The notes below the pieces were generated by a model that was not told the DNA's origin, searched no databases, and saw only the letters and a list, made by a program, of their open reading frames with translations. Below, piece after piece: positions 57,739 to 64,000 of a stretch of 64,000 bases of DNA. Source of the DNA: Streptomyces sp. M41(2017) (GTDB lineage: Bacteria > Actinomycetota > Actinomycetes > Streptomycetales > Streptomycetaceae); assembly GCF_002078175.1 (NCBI RefSeq), contig NZ_MWFK01000002.1, forward strand, positions 1,798,001 to 1,862,000. The letters run 5' to 3'. The position numbers and the translations under genes were made by a program. How positions within the stretch are numbered: the stretch's first letter is position 1; each line of letters opens with the position of its first letter.

Positions 57739-59079
57739 CTACAGCGGGACGCGCAGGGCCCCGTCGATGAGTTCCGCGGCCTCGGCCGTCCCCGCGCAGC
57801 CGCTGCTCACGAGATGCCGGCGTACCGCGCGGAGTCTGTCGCGCAGCCGCTGGGACTCCATCCCGCGTGCCTGTTCGGCCATTTGGACCGCGGTCTCCAC
57901 GGCCTTGTCGGCGTTGCCCTGGCGCAGCTCGATCTGGCTGAGCATGGCGAGCCGGTGCACCCGCCCCCGGTCGTGCGCCGGGGTGTCGACGGCCGCCGCG
58001 GCGTGCTCGGCCGCCGCCACCAGGTCACCGAGGCTGAGCAGCGCCTCCGCCACCTGTACGTTGACCAGTCCCGGCTGGACATAGCCGGTCTCGTCCGGCT
58101 CGTAACCACGCCGGATACGCTCGGCGGCCTGCTCCGCACGCCGAATGCAGGACAGCGCACTGCTGCCGTCTCCGAGGTGCGCGTACGCCTTGGCCTGCAT
58201 CGCGTAGAGGTCGGAGGCGAGCGCCGGCGTGATGTGGCGCCCCGCGGCGCGCAGCGCCGCCTCGGCGAAGGCGACCGCCTGCCGGTACTCCCGCATGAAC
58301 AGCGACTGGTTGACGAGCAGCGCTATCACGTACGCGCCGAGTCCCCTGTCCCCGCTGGCCTTGGCCAGACGCAGCGCCTGGTGGAAGTAGCGCTGGGCGA
58401 GCCCGTGCGCGTCGGAGTCGTAGGCGCAGATGCCCGCGATGGCCACCAGCCCACCGGTGGCGCGGTGGAGTTGGCGGCCGGTGGCGTCGGTGTAACTGCC
58501 GCGCAGCAGGGGCGCGGTCTCGGAGTTGAGGAAGCCGACGATCCGGGTGCGGGTCGCGATGCCCCCGGCCTTGCGGTACATCTGCTCGTAGTGGGCCCGC
58601 GCCGCCCGGAGCATCTCGATGTCGGCCATGCTGACCTGCTGGCGGCCGCCGCGGGAGACGTCTACGTCCTCCGGGGGGTTCTCCCACTCCCAGACGGGCA
58701 TCACGGCGGGTGTGCCGGTGACGGCCGGGGCGCCGAGGATGTGCGGGCGCTGCTGCTCGTCGGACCGCCACAGGGCGGTGGCGCGCTCGACGAAGCCCGA
58801 GAGCGAGGTGGCGTGCGGGGCGGACGGTTCGCCGGGCAGTCCGAGGCCGATGTCGTCGAGCGTGACGGGCCGGTGCAGTCGTCCCGCGAGGACCTCGCAG
58901 ATCAGGTCGGGCACCTGGCCGCGCGGACGCTGCCCCTTCAACCACCGTGCCACGGCGGTGTGTTCATAGCGCAGGGCGAGGCCGCGCGCCCGTCCCGCCT
59001 GGTTGACGTGCGCGGCGAGTCCCGCGTGCGAGATGCCCGCCTCGTCGAGGATCGCGTCGAGCAGAGTGTTGGGCTGCAT
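57739..59079 (-). CDS. TPR-containing transcriptional regulator
   Basis: The 446-residue protein starts with an XRE-like DNA-binding segment (MQPNTLLDAILDEAGISHAGLAAHVNQAGRARGLALRYEHTAVARWLKGQRPRG). The remainder is helical tetratricopeptide-like repeats (LAQRYFHQALRLAKASGDRGLGAYVIALL; VAFAEAALRAAGRHITPALASDLYAMQAKAYAHLG). The layout is that of Streptomyces developmental/antibiotic regulators of the NsdA-type; I cannot say which one. ATG start. A palindrome lies 86 bases upstream of its start. Confidence 0.85.
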   Translation of the reverse strand: MQPNTLLDAILDEAGISHAGLAAHVNQAGRARGLALRYEHTAVARWLKGQRPRGQVPDLICEVLAGRLHRPVTLDDIGLGLPGEPSAPHATSLSGFVERATALWRSDEQQRPHILGAPAVTGTPAVMPVWEWENPPEDVDVSRGGRQQVSMADIEMLRAARAHYEQMYRKAGGIATRTRIVGFLNSETAPLLRGSYTDATGRQLHRATGGLVAIAGICAYDSDAHGLAQRYFHQALRLAKASGDRGLGAYVIALLVNQSLFMREYRQAVAFAEAALRAAGRHITPALASDLYAMQAKAYAHLGDGSSALSCIRRAEQAAERIRRGYEPDETGYVQPGLVNVQVAEALLSLGDLVAAAEHAAAAVDTPAHDRGRVHRLAMLSQIELRQGNADKAVETAVQMAEQARGMESQRLRDRLRAVRRHLVSSGCAGTAEAAELIDGALRVPL

Positions 59080-59459
59080 GGTGGGCCCCCCGGGTGGCTC
59101 GTGGCCGACGGCGCCGATGGTCCTCTTCCGCGCCCGACAGCGCCAGTCAGCGTAGCGGGTCCCTTTCACACGGGGTGTGAAGCGAATACCCGTATCCGTC
59201 GGGTGCGCGCGCTGTCGCGGAGCGTCGCGGGCCGGTTGACTGAGCTGTCTCGCAAGAGGCCGGCCGGGCCGCCGGCTCCCCCTCGTACAGTGCGGCGGCC
59301 CGTTTCGCGCCGTCCGCCCGGCTGCCTGCCCGACACTCCGTGGCGGGGCGGACGGCCGCCGTCGGCACGGCCCTGGCCGCGAAGTTCCTTGCTGCCGGGC
59401 TCCGTTGACGGCGTCGTCGCGTGCGGGACGGCGTCGGAGCCGGCCCGTGGTGCGGTCGG
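59080..59459. other. Intergenic region with palindrome TTCACACGGGGTGTGAA
   Basis: This 380-base region between the PP2C and TPR regulator genes contains the perfect 7-bp inverted repeat TTCACAC/GTGTGAA (59165-59181), 86 bases upstream of the TPR regulator start. A near-copy lies at 56640. It is a candidate autoregulatory operator. No supported gene is visible here. Confidence 0.55.
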
Positions 59460-60716
59460 TCACCGACCGTACGGCAGGTGTCGGGAGACACCGTGCCCCT
59501 GGTGCAGAGGCACGCGCCGGCGGTCGTTGTGCAGCACCAGCAGGGCGACGTCGTCGACGGGCCGGCCGCCGGTGTGGCGCAGCAGCCCCGCCAGGACCGC
59601 CCGCAGGACGGCCTCCGGCACCACGGGCCGCTCGTGCACGGCCTCCGCGAGGGCGGGCAGCAGCGGGAAGAACCGCCCGCGGGAGTCGCGCGCGTCCTCG
59701 GCACCGTCGGTGTGCAGGAAGAGCCCCTCGCCCGGCAGGAGTTGACCGCAGTCCTCGGCCAGGAGAGCGGCCGGCAGCGGGAACGGCCCGAGCGGAGGCA
59801 GGGGGTCGGCGCTCGCCAGCGGGGCGACCCGGCCCGTGCCGAGCAGATACGGCCAGGGATGACCGCAGTTGAGGGCGTACACCTCACCGTCGGGATGGAT
59901 CTCCAGGAGGAGGACGGTGACGAAGTCCTCGGCGACCGGGTGGTCGGTGTCCAGCCCGGACGAGGGGTGTTCGCCACGGGCCCGTTCGCGCAGGTGCCGT
60001 GCCAGGGCGCGGTCGAGCCGCCTGAGGACACCGCCGAGTTCGGGTTCGTCGTGCGCGGCCTCGCGGAAGCTGCCGAGGACGGCGGCGACGGTCCCGATGG
60101 CGCCGAGTCCGTGCCCGCGGACGTCGCCCATCACGACCCGCACGCCGTGTTCGGTGGCGATCACCTCGTACAGATCGCCGCCGACGGTCGCACCGCGATC
60201 GGCGGAGAGCTGCGTCGCCGCGAGGCCGATCCCGTCGACGCGTGGGGGCAGCGGTCGCAGGAGGACGCTCTGGGCGGCTCCGGCGACCTTGCGGATCTGC
60301 CGGAGTTCCCGCAGCAGCGCCCCTCGGACATGGACCACCAGTCCCGTGCCGACGGCGAAGAAGACGGCACTGGTGGCGATGCGGGCCCCGAGACCGTCCT
60401 GCTGCGCGAGCGGACAGACCATCCGGTACGAGATGGCGAGCGCACCCCAGGCCGTGGGCAGCCCGAGGGTCAGGGCCCGGCGGAGCGGCGGCCGGTCTGA
60501 CCCGTGGGCGGGGTCGACCGGGCCGAGGCCCGCTTCCCTGCCGCGGCGGCGGAGCCTGCGGGTGAGTCCGGGGCGAGGTCCGGCCCCGCGCAGCACCCGG
60601 GCGAAGCCCAGCCTCAGCCGGCCCCGGCGCCCCGGTGGCGGGCCCGCCCGGACCGGCTCCCGTGCATGCGTCCGGGGCGTCGCCCCGCGGGGAACCCCAG
60701 CCTTGATACGGATCAT
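59460..60716 (-). CDS. Membrane PP2C/SpoIIE-type phosphatase
   Basis: The 418-residue protein starts with a very basic, disordered segment (about 1-90), then two or three hydrophobic segments (LGLPTAWGALAISY; IATSAVFFAVGTGLVVHVRGALL). The PP2C-type phosphatase domain follows (about 170-400; GATVGGDLYEVIATEHGVRVVMGDVRGHGLGAIGTVAAVLGSFREAA; DFVTVLLLEI; LNCGHPWPYLL; LFLHTDGAEDARDSRG). Metal-binding Asp residues appear in VGGDL and MGDVRGHG, so activity is expected, usually on phosphorylated anti-anti-sigma proteins. No such partner is adjacent. ATG start MIRIKAGVP. Confidence 0.88.
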   Translation of the reverse strand: MIRIKAGVPRGATPRTHAREPVRAGPPPGRRGRLRLGFARVLRGAGPRPGLTRRLRRRGREAGLGPVDPAHGSDRPPLRRALTLGLPTAWGALAISYRMVCPLAQQDGLGARIATSAVFFAVGTGLVVHVRGALLRELRQIRKVAGAAQSVLLRPLPPRVDGIGLAATQLSADRGATVGGDLYEVIATEHGVRVVMGDVRGHGLGAIGTVAAVLGSFREAAHDEPELGGVLRRLDRALARHLRERARGEHPSSGLDTDHPVAEDFVTVLLLEIHPDGEVYALNCGHPWPYLLGTGRVAPLASADPLPPLGPFPLPAALLAEDCGQLLPGEGLFLHTDGAEDARDSRGRFFPLLPALAEAVHERPVVPEAVLRAVLAGLLRHTGGRPVDDVALLVLHNDRRRVPLHQGHGVSRHLPYGR

Positions 60717-60873
60717 GCCGATTGGCCCCCCAATAGGCCCCGACAGCGCAGACGGCCTCGGCGAGACCGGTCCGATTCTGTCGACCACCCGCCCGATCGG
60801 GCCAGATCGTCCGGACATGTCACCCGAATGAGTGAGGTGTCTTCGGACACCCGCGCCCCTGCATCCACGCAGG

Positions 60874-60918
60874 CAGGGGCTCCGCCCGACCTCGTGGCGA
60901 GGACGGGCGGAGCCCCTG
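60874..60918 (-). terminator. Terminator downstream of pheT
   Basis: Perfect 15-bp arms (CAGGGGCTCCGCCCG) with a 15-base loop lie about 84 bases past the pheT stop on its strand. Confidence 0.8.
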
Positions 60919-61001
60919 GAAAGCGGGCGGGGAGCCGTGCGCCCGGCCGCGGAACGATCCGCGGTCCGGCTCACAGCTCCCCGGTACGACCTGCCGGTCC
61001 G

Positions 61002-63506
61002 TCAGGCCCCGCGCAGTACCGCTCCCGTGCGCTCGGTGGCGAGGGCCACCGCGGCGTCGCGGGCCGCGGAGGCCTCGTCGACGGTGAGCGTGCGGTCGTC
61101 GGCACGGAAGCGCAGCGCGTACGCGAGGGACTTGCGGTCCCCGCCGAGCTGCTCGCTCTCGTACTCGTCGAACAGCCGGATGGACTCCAGGAGTTCACCC
61201 GCGCCCTCGCGCAGCGCCGCCTCGACGTCGGCGTGCGGTACGGCCTTGTCGACGACCAGCGCGACATCCTGCGTGGCGACCGGGAAGGTCGAGATCTTCG
61301 GCCCCTTGGGGTGGCCGGAACTCGCCTCCTCCAGCGCGTCCAGGTCCAGTTCCATCGCGCAGGTGCGCGCGGGCAGGCCCAGCGCCTTCAGCACACGGGG
61401 GTGGAGTTCACCGGCGTGTCCGACGACCCGCCGCGTGCCGTCCACGACGACCGAGAGCTCGGCGCAGCGGCCGGGGTGCCACGGACCGTACTGGCCTGAG
61501 CGGACGAGGAGTTCGGTCCCCGCCTCACGGGCCAGGATGCGCGCGGCCTCGATCGCGTCGGCCCAGTCGGCCGGGCGGCCCTTGCCCCACCAGCCGGCCT
61601 GCTCGCGGGCGCCCGCGAGGACGACGGCGGCGTGCCGGGGCTGGACGGGCAGCGCGGCGGTCAGGGACGCGATCTCCTCGTCGGTGGGACGGCGGTCGAC
61701 GGGCAGCCGCCCGGCGATCCGCAGTTCCGCCCGCGGGTGGAAGACCAGGCCCGTCTCGAAGAGCGCCAGGTCGTGGCTGCCGCGTCCGTCGTTGCGGCGC
61801 AGGGCCTGGAGCAGGCCCGGGAGCAGCGTCGTGCGGAGCGCGGGCTCCTCGTCGGAGAGCGGGTTGACGAGCTTGACGACCTTGCGGTTCGGGTCGTCGT
61901 CCGCCAGGCCGAACTGGTCGAGGACCTGCTCGCCCATGAACGGGTAGTTCGGCGACTCGACGTATCCGGCGCCGGCGAGGGCGCGGCCGACACGGCGGTG
62001 CAGGCGCTGCCGGTCCGTGAGGCCGAGGCCGGCCGGAGGCTTGGGCAGCGTCGAGGGCAGGTTCTCGTAGCCCTCGAGCCGGATGACCTCTTCGGCCAGG
62101 TCGTTCGGGTCCGTCAGGTCGGGACGCCAGGACGGCACGGTGACGATCAGTTCGTCCTGGCCGTAGACGTCGCAGCCGACCTGCTGGAGACGGCGGACGA
62201 CGGTCTCACGGCCGTAGTCGACACCGGCCACCTTGTCCGGGTGGTTCGCCGGGATGGTGATGGTGTGCGGCGCGGACGGCGTGATCACCTCGGTGACCCC
62301 CGCGTCGGCGGTGCCGCCGGCGAGGAGGACGAGGAGGTCGACGGTCCGCTGGGCCGCCGCGGAGGCGGCCTGCGGGTCGACGCCGCGCTCGAAGCGCTTG
62401 GACGCCTCGGAGGCCAGCTTGTGACGGCGGGCCGTGCGGGCGATCGAGATGGCGTCGAAGTGCGCGGCCTCGACGACGACCTCGGTGGTGGTGCCCTCGG
62501 TGTCGTCGATCTCGGTGTTGGCGCCGCCCATGACGCCCGCGAGGCCGATGGGACCGCGGTCGTCGGTGATCACCAGGTCCTCGGCGTTCAGCGTGCGCTT
62601 GACGCCGTCGAGGGTGGTGAGCTTCTCCCCCTGCTCGGCCCGGCGCACACCGATGGTGCCCTGGACGCGGCCGCGGTCGTACGCGTGCAGCGGCTGACCG
62701 AGCTCCAGCATCACGTAGTTGGTGATGTCGACGGCCAGCGAGATCGGGCGCATGCCGGCCTTCTGGAGGCGGCGGCGGAGCCAGATCGGGGACTGGGCGT
62801 CGGGGTCGAGGCCGGTCACCGTACGGGCGGTGAAGCGGTCGCAGCCCATCGGGTCGGAGACCTGCACCGGGTAGCCGAACGCGTTCGGGGCCGGTACGTC
62901 GAGCAGGGCCGGGTCGCGCAGCGGCAGGCCGTACGCGATGGCGGTCTCGCGGGCGACGCCGCGCATCGACAGGGCGTAGCCGCGGTCGGGCGTGACGGCG
63001 ATGTCGAGGACCTCGTCGACGAGCTGGAGCAGCTCGATGGCGTCGGTGCCGACCTCGACCTCGGGCGGCAGCACGATGATGCCGCCGCTGCCGTCGTCGC
63101 CCATGCCGAGCTCGTCGCCCGAGCAGATCATGCCGTGCGAGGTCTTGCCGTACGTCTTGCGCGCGGCGATGGCGAAGTTGCCGGGCAGGACGGCGCCGGG
63201 CAGGACCACGACGACCTTGTCGCCGACGGCGAAGTTGCGGGCGCCGCAGACGATCTCCTGGGGCTCACCGGTGCCGTTGGCCGTGCCGACGGCGACGGTG
63301 CAGAAGCGGATGGGCTTCTTGAACTCCGTCAGTTCCTCGATGGTCAGCACCTGGCCGACGACCAGGGGGCCCTTGAGGTCGGCGCCGAGCGGCTCGACGG
63401 TCTCGACCTCGAGGCCTGCCGAGATGAGCTTGGCCTGGACGTCGCGCCCGGTCTCCGTCGCCGGCAGGTCGACGTACTCCCGCAGCCAAGAAAGCGGGAC
63501 CCGCAT
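61002..63506 (-). CDS. pheT: Phenylalanyl-tRNA synthetase beta subunit
   Basis: The 834-residue subunit has the N-terminal start MRVPLSWLREYVDLP, an EMAP-II-like tRNA-binding domain (about 40-155; IVCGARNFAVGDKVVVVLPGAVLPG), B3/B4 editing domain (about 215-400; SLAVDITNYVMLELGQPLHAYD), B5 domain, catalytic-like core and a C-terminal ferredoxin-fold anticodon-binding domain (ISTFPVATQDVALVVDKAVPHADVEAAL). It pairs with PheS to charge tRNA-Phe and edits mischarged Tyr. Its ATG overlaps the pheS stop by one base (TGATG). Confidence 0.98.
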   Translation of the reverse strand: MRVPLSWLREYVDLPATETGRDVQAKLISAGLEVETVEPLGADLKGPLVVGQVLTIEELTEFKKPIRFCTVAVGTANGTGEPQEIVCGARNFAVGDKVVVVLPGAVLPGNFAIAARKTYGKTSHGMICSGDELGMGDDGSGGIIVLPPEVEVGTDAIELLQLVDEVLDIAVTPDRGYALSMRGVARETAIAYGLPLRDPALLDVPAPNAFGYPVQVSDPMGCDRFTARTVTGLDPDAQSPIWLRRRLQKAGMRPISLAVDITNYVMLELGQPLHAYDRGRVQGTIGVRRAEQGEKLTTLDGVKRTLNAEDLVITDDRGPIGLAGVMGGANTEIDDTEGTTTEVVVEAAHFDAISIARTARRHKLASEASKRFERGVDPQAASAAAQRTVDLLVLLAGGTADAGVTEVITPSAPHTITIPANHPDKVAGVDYGRETVVRRLQQVGCDVYGQDELIVTVPSWRPDLTDPNDLAEEVIRLEGYENLPSTLPKPPAGLGLTDRQRLHRRVGRALAGAGYVESPNYPFMGEQVLDQFGLADDDPNRKVVKLVNPLSDEEPALRTTLLPGLLQALRRNDGRGSHDLALFETGLVFHPRAELRIAGRLPVDRRPTDEEIASLTAALPVQPRHAAVVLAGAREQAGWWGKGRPADWADAIEAARILAREAGTELLVRSGQYGPWHPGRCAELSVVVDGTRRVVGHAGELHPRVLKALGLPARTCAMELDLDALEEASSGHPKGPKISTFPVATQDVALVVDKAVPHADVEAALREGAGELLESIRLFDEYESEQLGGDRKSLAYALRFRADDRTLTVDEASAARDAAVALATERTGAVLRGA

Positions 63507-64000
63507 CAGATCTCCATCCCGAACGGCCGGGTGAACCGGACGTCACCCTCGACCATGTCTCGCATGTCTTCGACGTTGTGGCGGAACATCAGCATCCGCT
63601 CGATACCGAACCCGAAGGCGAACCCGCTGTACTTCTCCGGGTCGACGCCGCAGGCGACGAGCACCCGCGGGTTGACCATGCCGCAGCCGCCCAGCTCGAT
63701 CCAGCCCTCGGACGAGCAGGTCCGGCAGGGGCGGTCGGGGTTGCCGACGGACTCGCCCTTGCAGACGTAGCAGAGCATGTCCATCTCGGCGGACGGCTCG
63801 GTGAAGGGGAAGTAGTTCGGGCGCAGCCGGGTCTTCATGTCCGAGCCGAAGAGCGACTGGACCATGTGGTCGAGGGTGCCCTTGAGGTCGGCCATGGTCA
63901 GGCCCTCGTCGACGGCGAGCAGCTCGATCTGGTGGAAGACCGGGGTGTGCGTGGCGTCGAGCTCGTCCGTGCGGTAGACGCGGCCGGGGCACACGACGTA
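63506..64000 (-). CDS. pheS: Phenylalanyl-tRNA synthetase alpha subunit, C-terminal part
   Basis: Only the last about 165 codons are present; the 5' end lies beyond the right edge. The visible part has class-II synthetase motif 2 (RTDELDATHTPVFHQIE; NYFPFTEPSAEMDM), the Cys-pair region CYVCKGES/CRTCSSEGWIELGGCGMV, and motif 3 GFAFGFGIERMLM. It activates phenylalanine in an alpha2-beta2 complex with PheT. The stop codon is overlapped by one base by pheT, so they form one operon. Confidence 0.97.
   Translation of the reverse strand, partial: YVVCPGRVYRTDELDATHTPVFHQIELLAVDEGLTMADLKGTLDHMVQSLFGSDMKTRLRPNYFPFTEPSAEMDMLCYVCKGESVGNPDRPCRTCSSEGWIELGGCGMVNPRVLVACGVDPEKYSGFAFGFGIERMLMFRHNVEDMRDMVEGDVRFTRPFGMEI

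Overview
The window is chromosomal DNA from a Streptomyces (or very close actinomycete). It has very high GC, GTG and TTG starts are frequent, and it carries ssgB, a sporulation cell-division gene known only from sporulating actinomycetes. Gene content and order resemble the conserved core-chromosome segment of Streptomyces coelicolor between ssgB and pheST. I see no insertion sequence, prophage, CRISPR array, rRNA gene or replication origin.

Layout. 1-5 kb: a large polytopic membrane protein, a 1.4 kb gene-poor stretch of lower GC, tRNA-Val(CAC), a PGPGW membrane protein and ssgB. 5-13 kb: a CGNR zinc-finger protein, two small membrane proteins, a DsbA-like oxidoreductase, a tandem-GNAT acetyltransferase, the p-aminobenzoate pair pabC/pabB, a tRNA operon (Gly-Cys-Val-Val-Val) with its own promoter and terminator, a zinc-ribbon protein and a phosphotransferase. 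13-23 kb: a membrane Ser/Thr kinase, a SpoU-type RNA methyltransferase, then cobalamin/siroheme genes: cobA with a siroheme-synthase domain, a bluB-cobT fusion with a very long disordered N-terminus, and cobL. 23-31 kb: an acetyltransferase, the methionine importer metNIQ with a newly noticed Cys/Met-rich leader ORF and hairpin in front of it, a HAD phosphatase, small membrane proteins, a short sigma-like factor and a Tat-exported glycerophosphodiesterase. 31-38 kb: a PlsC-like acyltransferase, a TetR/MFS pair (pqrAB-like) with a striking nested operator, an aldo/keto reductase, then argG-argH with ARG boxes. 38-43 kb: a PNPOx-fold protein, an L,D-transpeptidase and a three-gene flavinylation operon (ferric-reductase-like membrane flavoprotein, tandem FMN-binding exported protein, ApbE). 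42.6-47.5 kb: argCJBDR, transcribed on the minus strand and tightly overlapped. 47.6-57 kb: DUF5997 opposite an HTH-less LysR-type protein, a MerR/carboxymuconolactone decarboxylase pair, DUF6314, a degenerate histidine phosphatase, a MocR regulator opposite an EamA exporter, a secreted GH10-like protein and 3-hydroxybutyryl-CoA dehydrogenase. 57-64 kb: a Nudix hydrolase, a TPR regulator, a membrane PP2C phosphatase, pheT and the 3' part of pheS, which runs off the window.

How the genes work together. Arginine biosynthesis is nearly complete here (argCJBD, argG, argH) with its repressor argR and ARG-box-like sites at both promoters. The kinase and the PP2C phosphatase are orphans. Many convergent gene pairs are separated by long perfect hairpins that read as bidirectional terminators. 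The parts most likely to be under-described are the metNIQ leader/attenuator, the doubled flavinylated electron carrier, the pqrA operator geometry, the catalytically dead histidine phosphatase and the HTH-less LysR protein.
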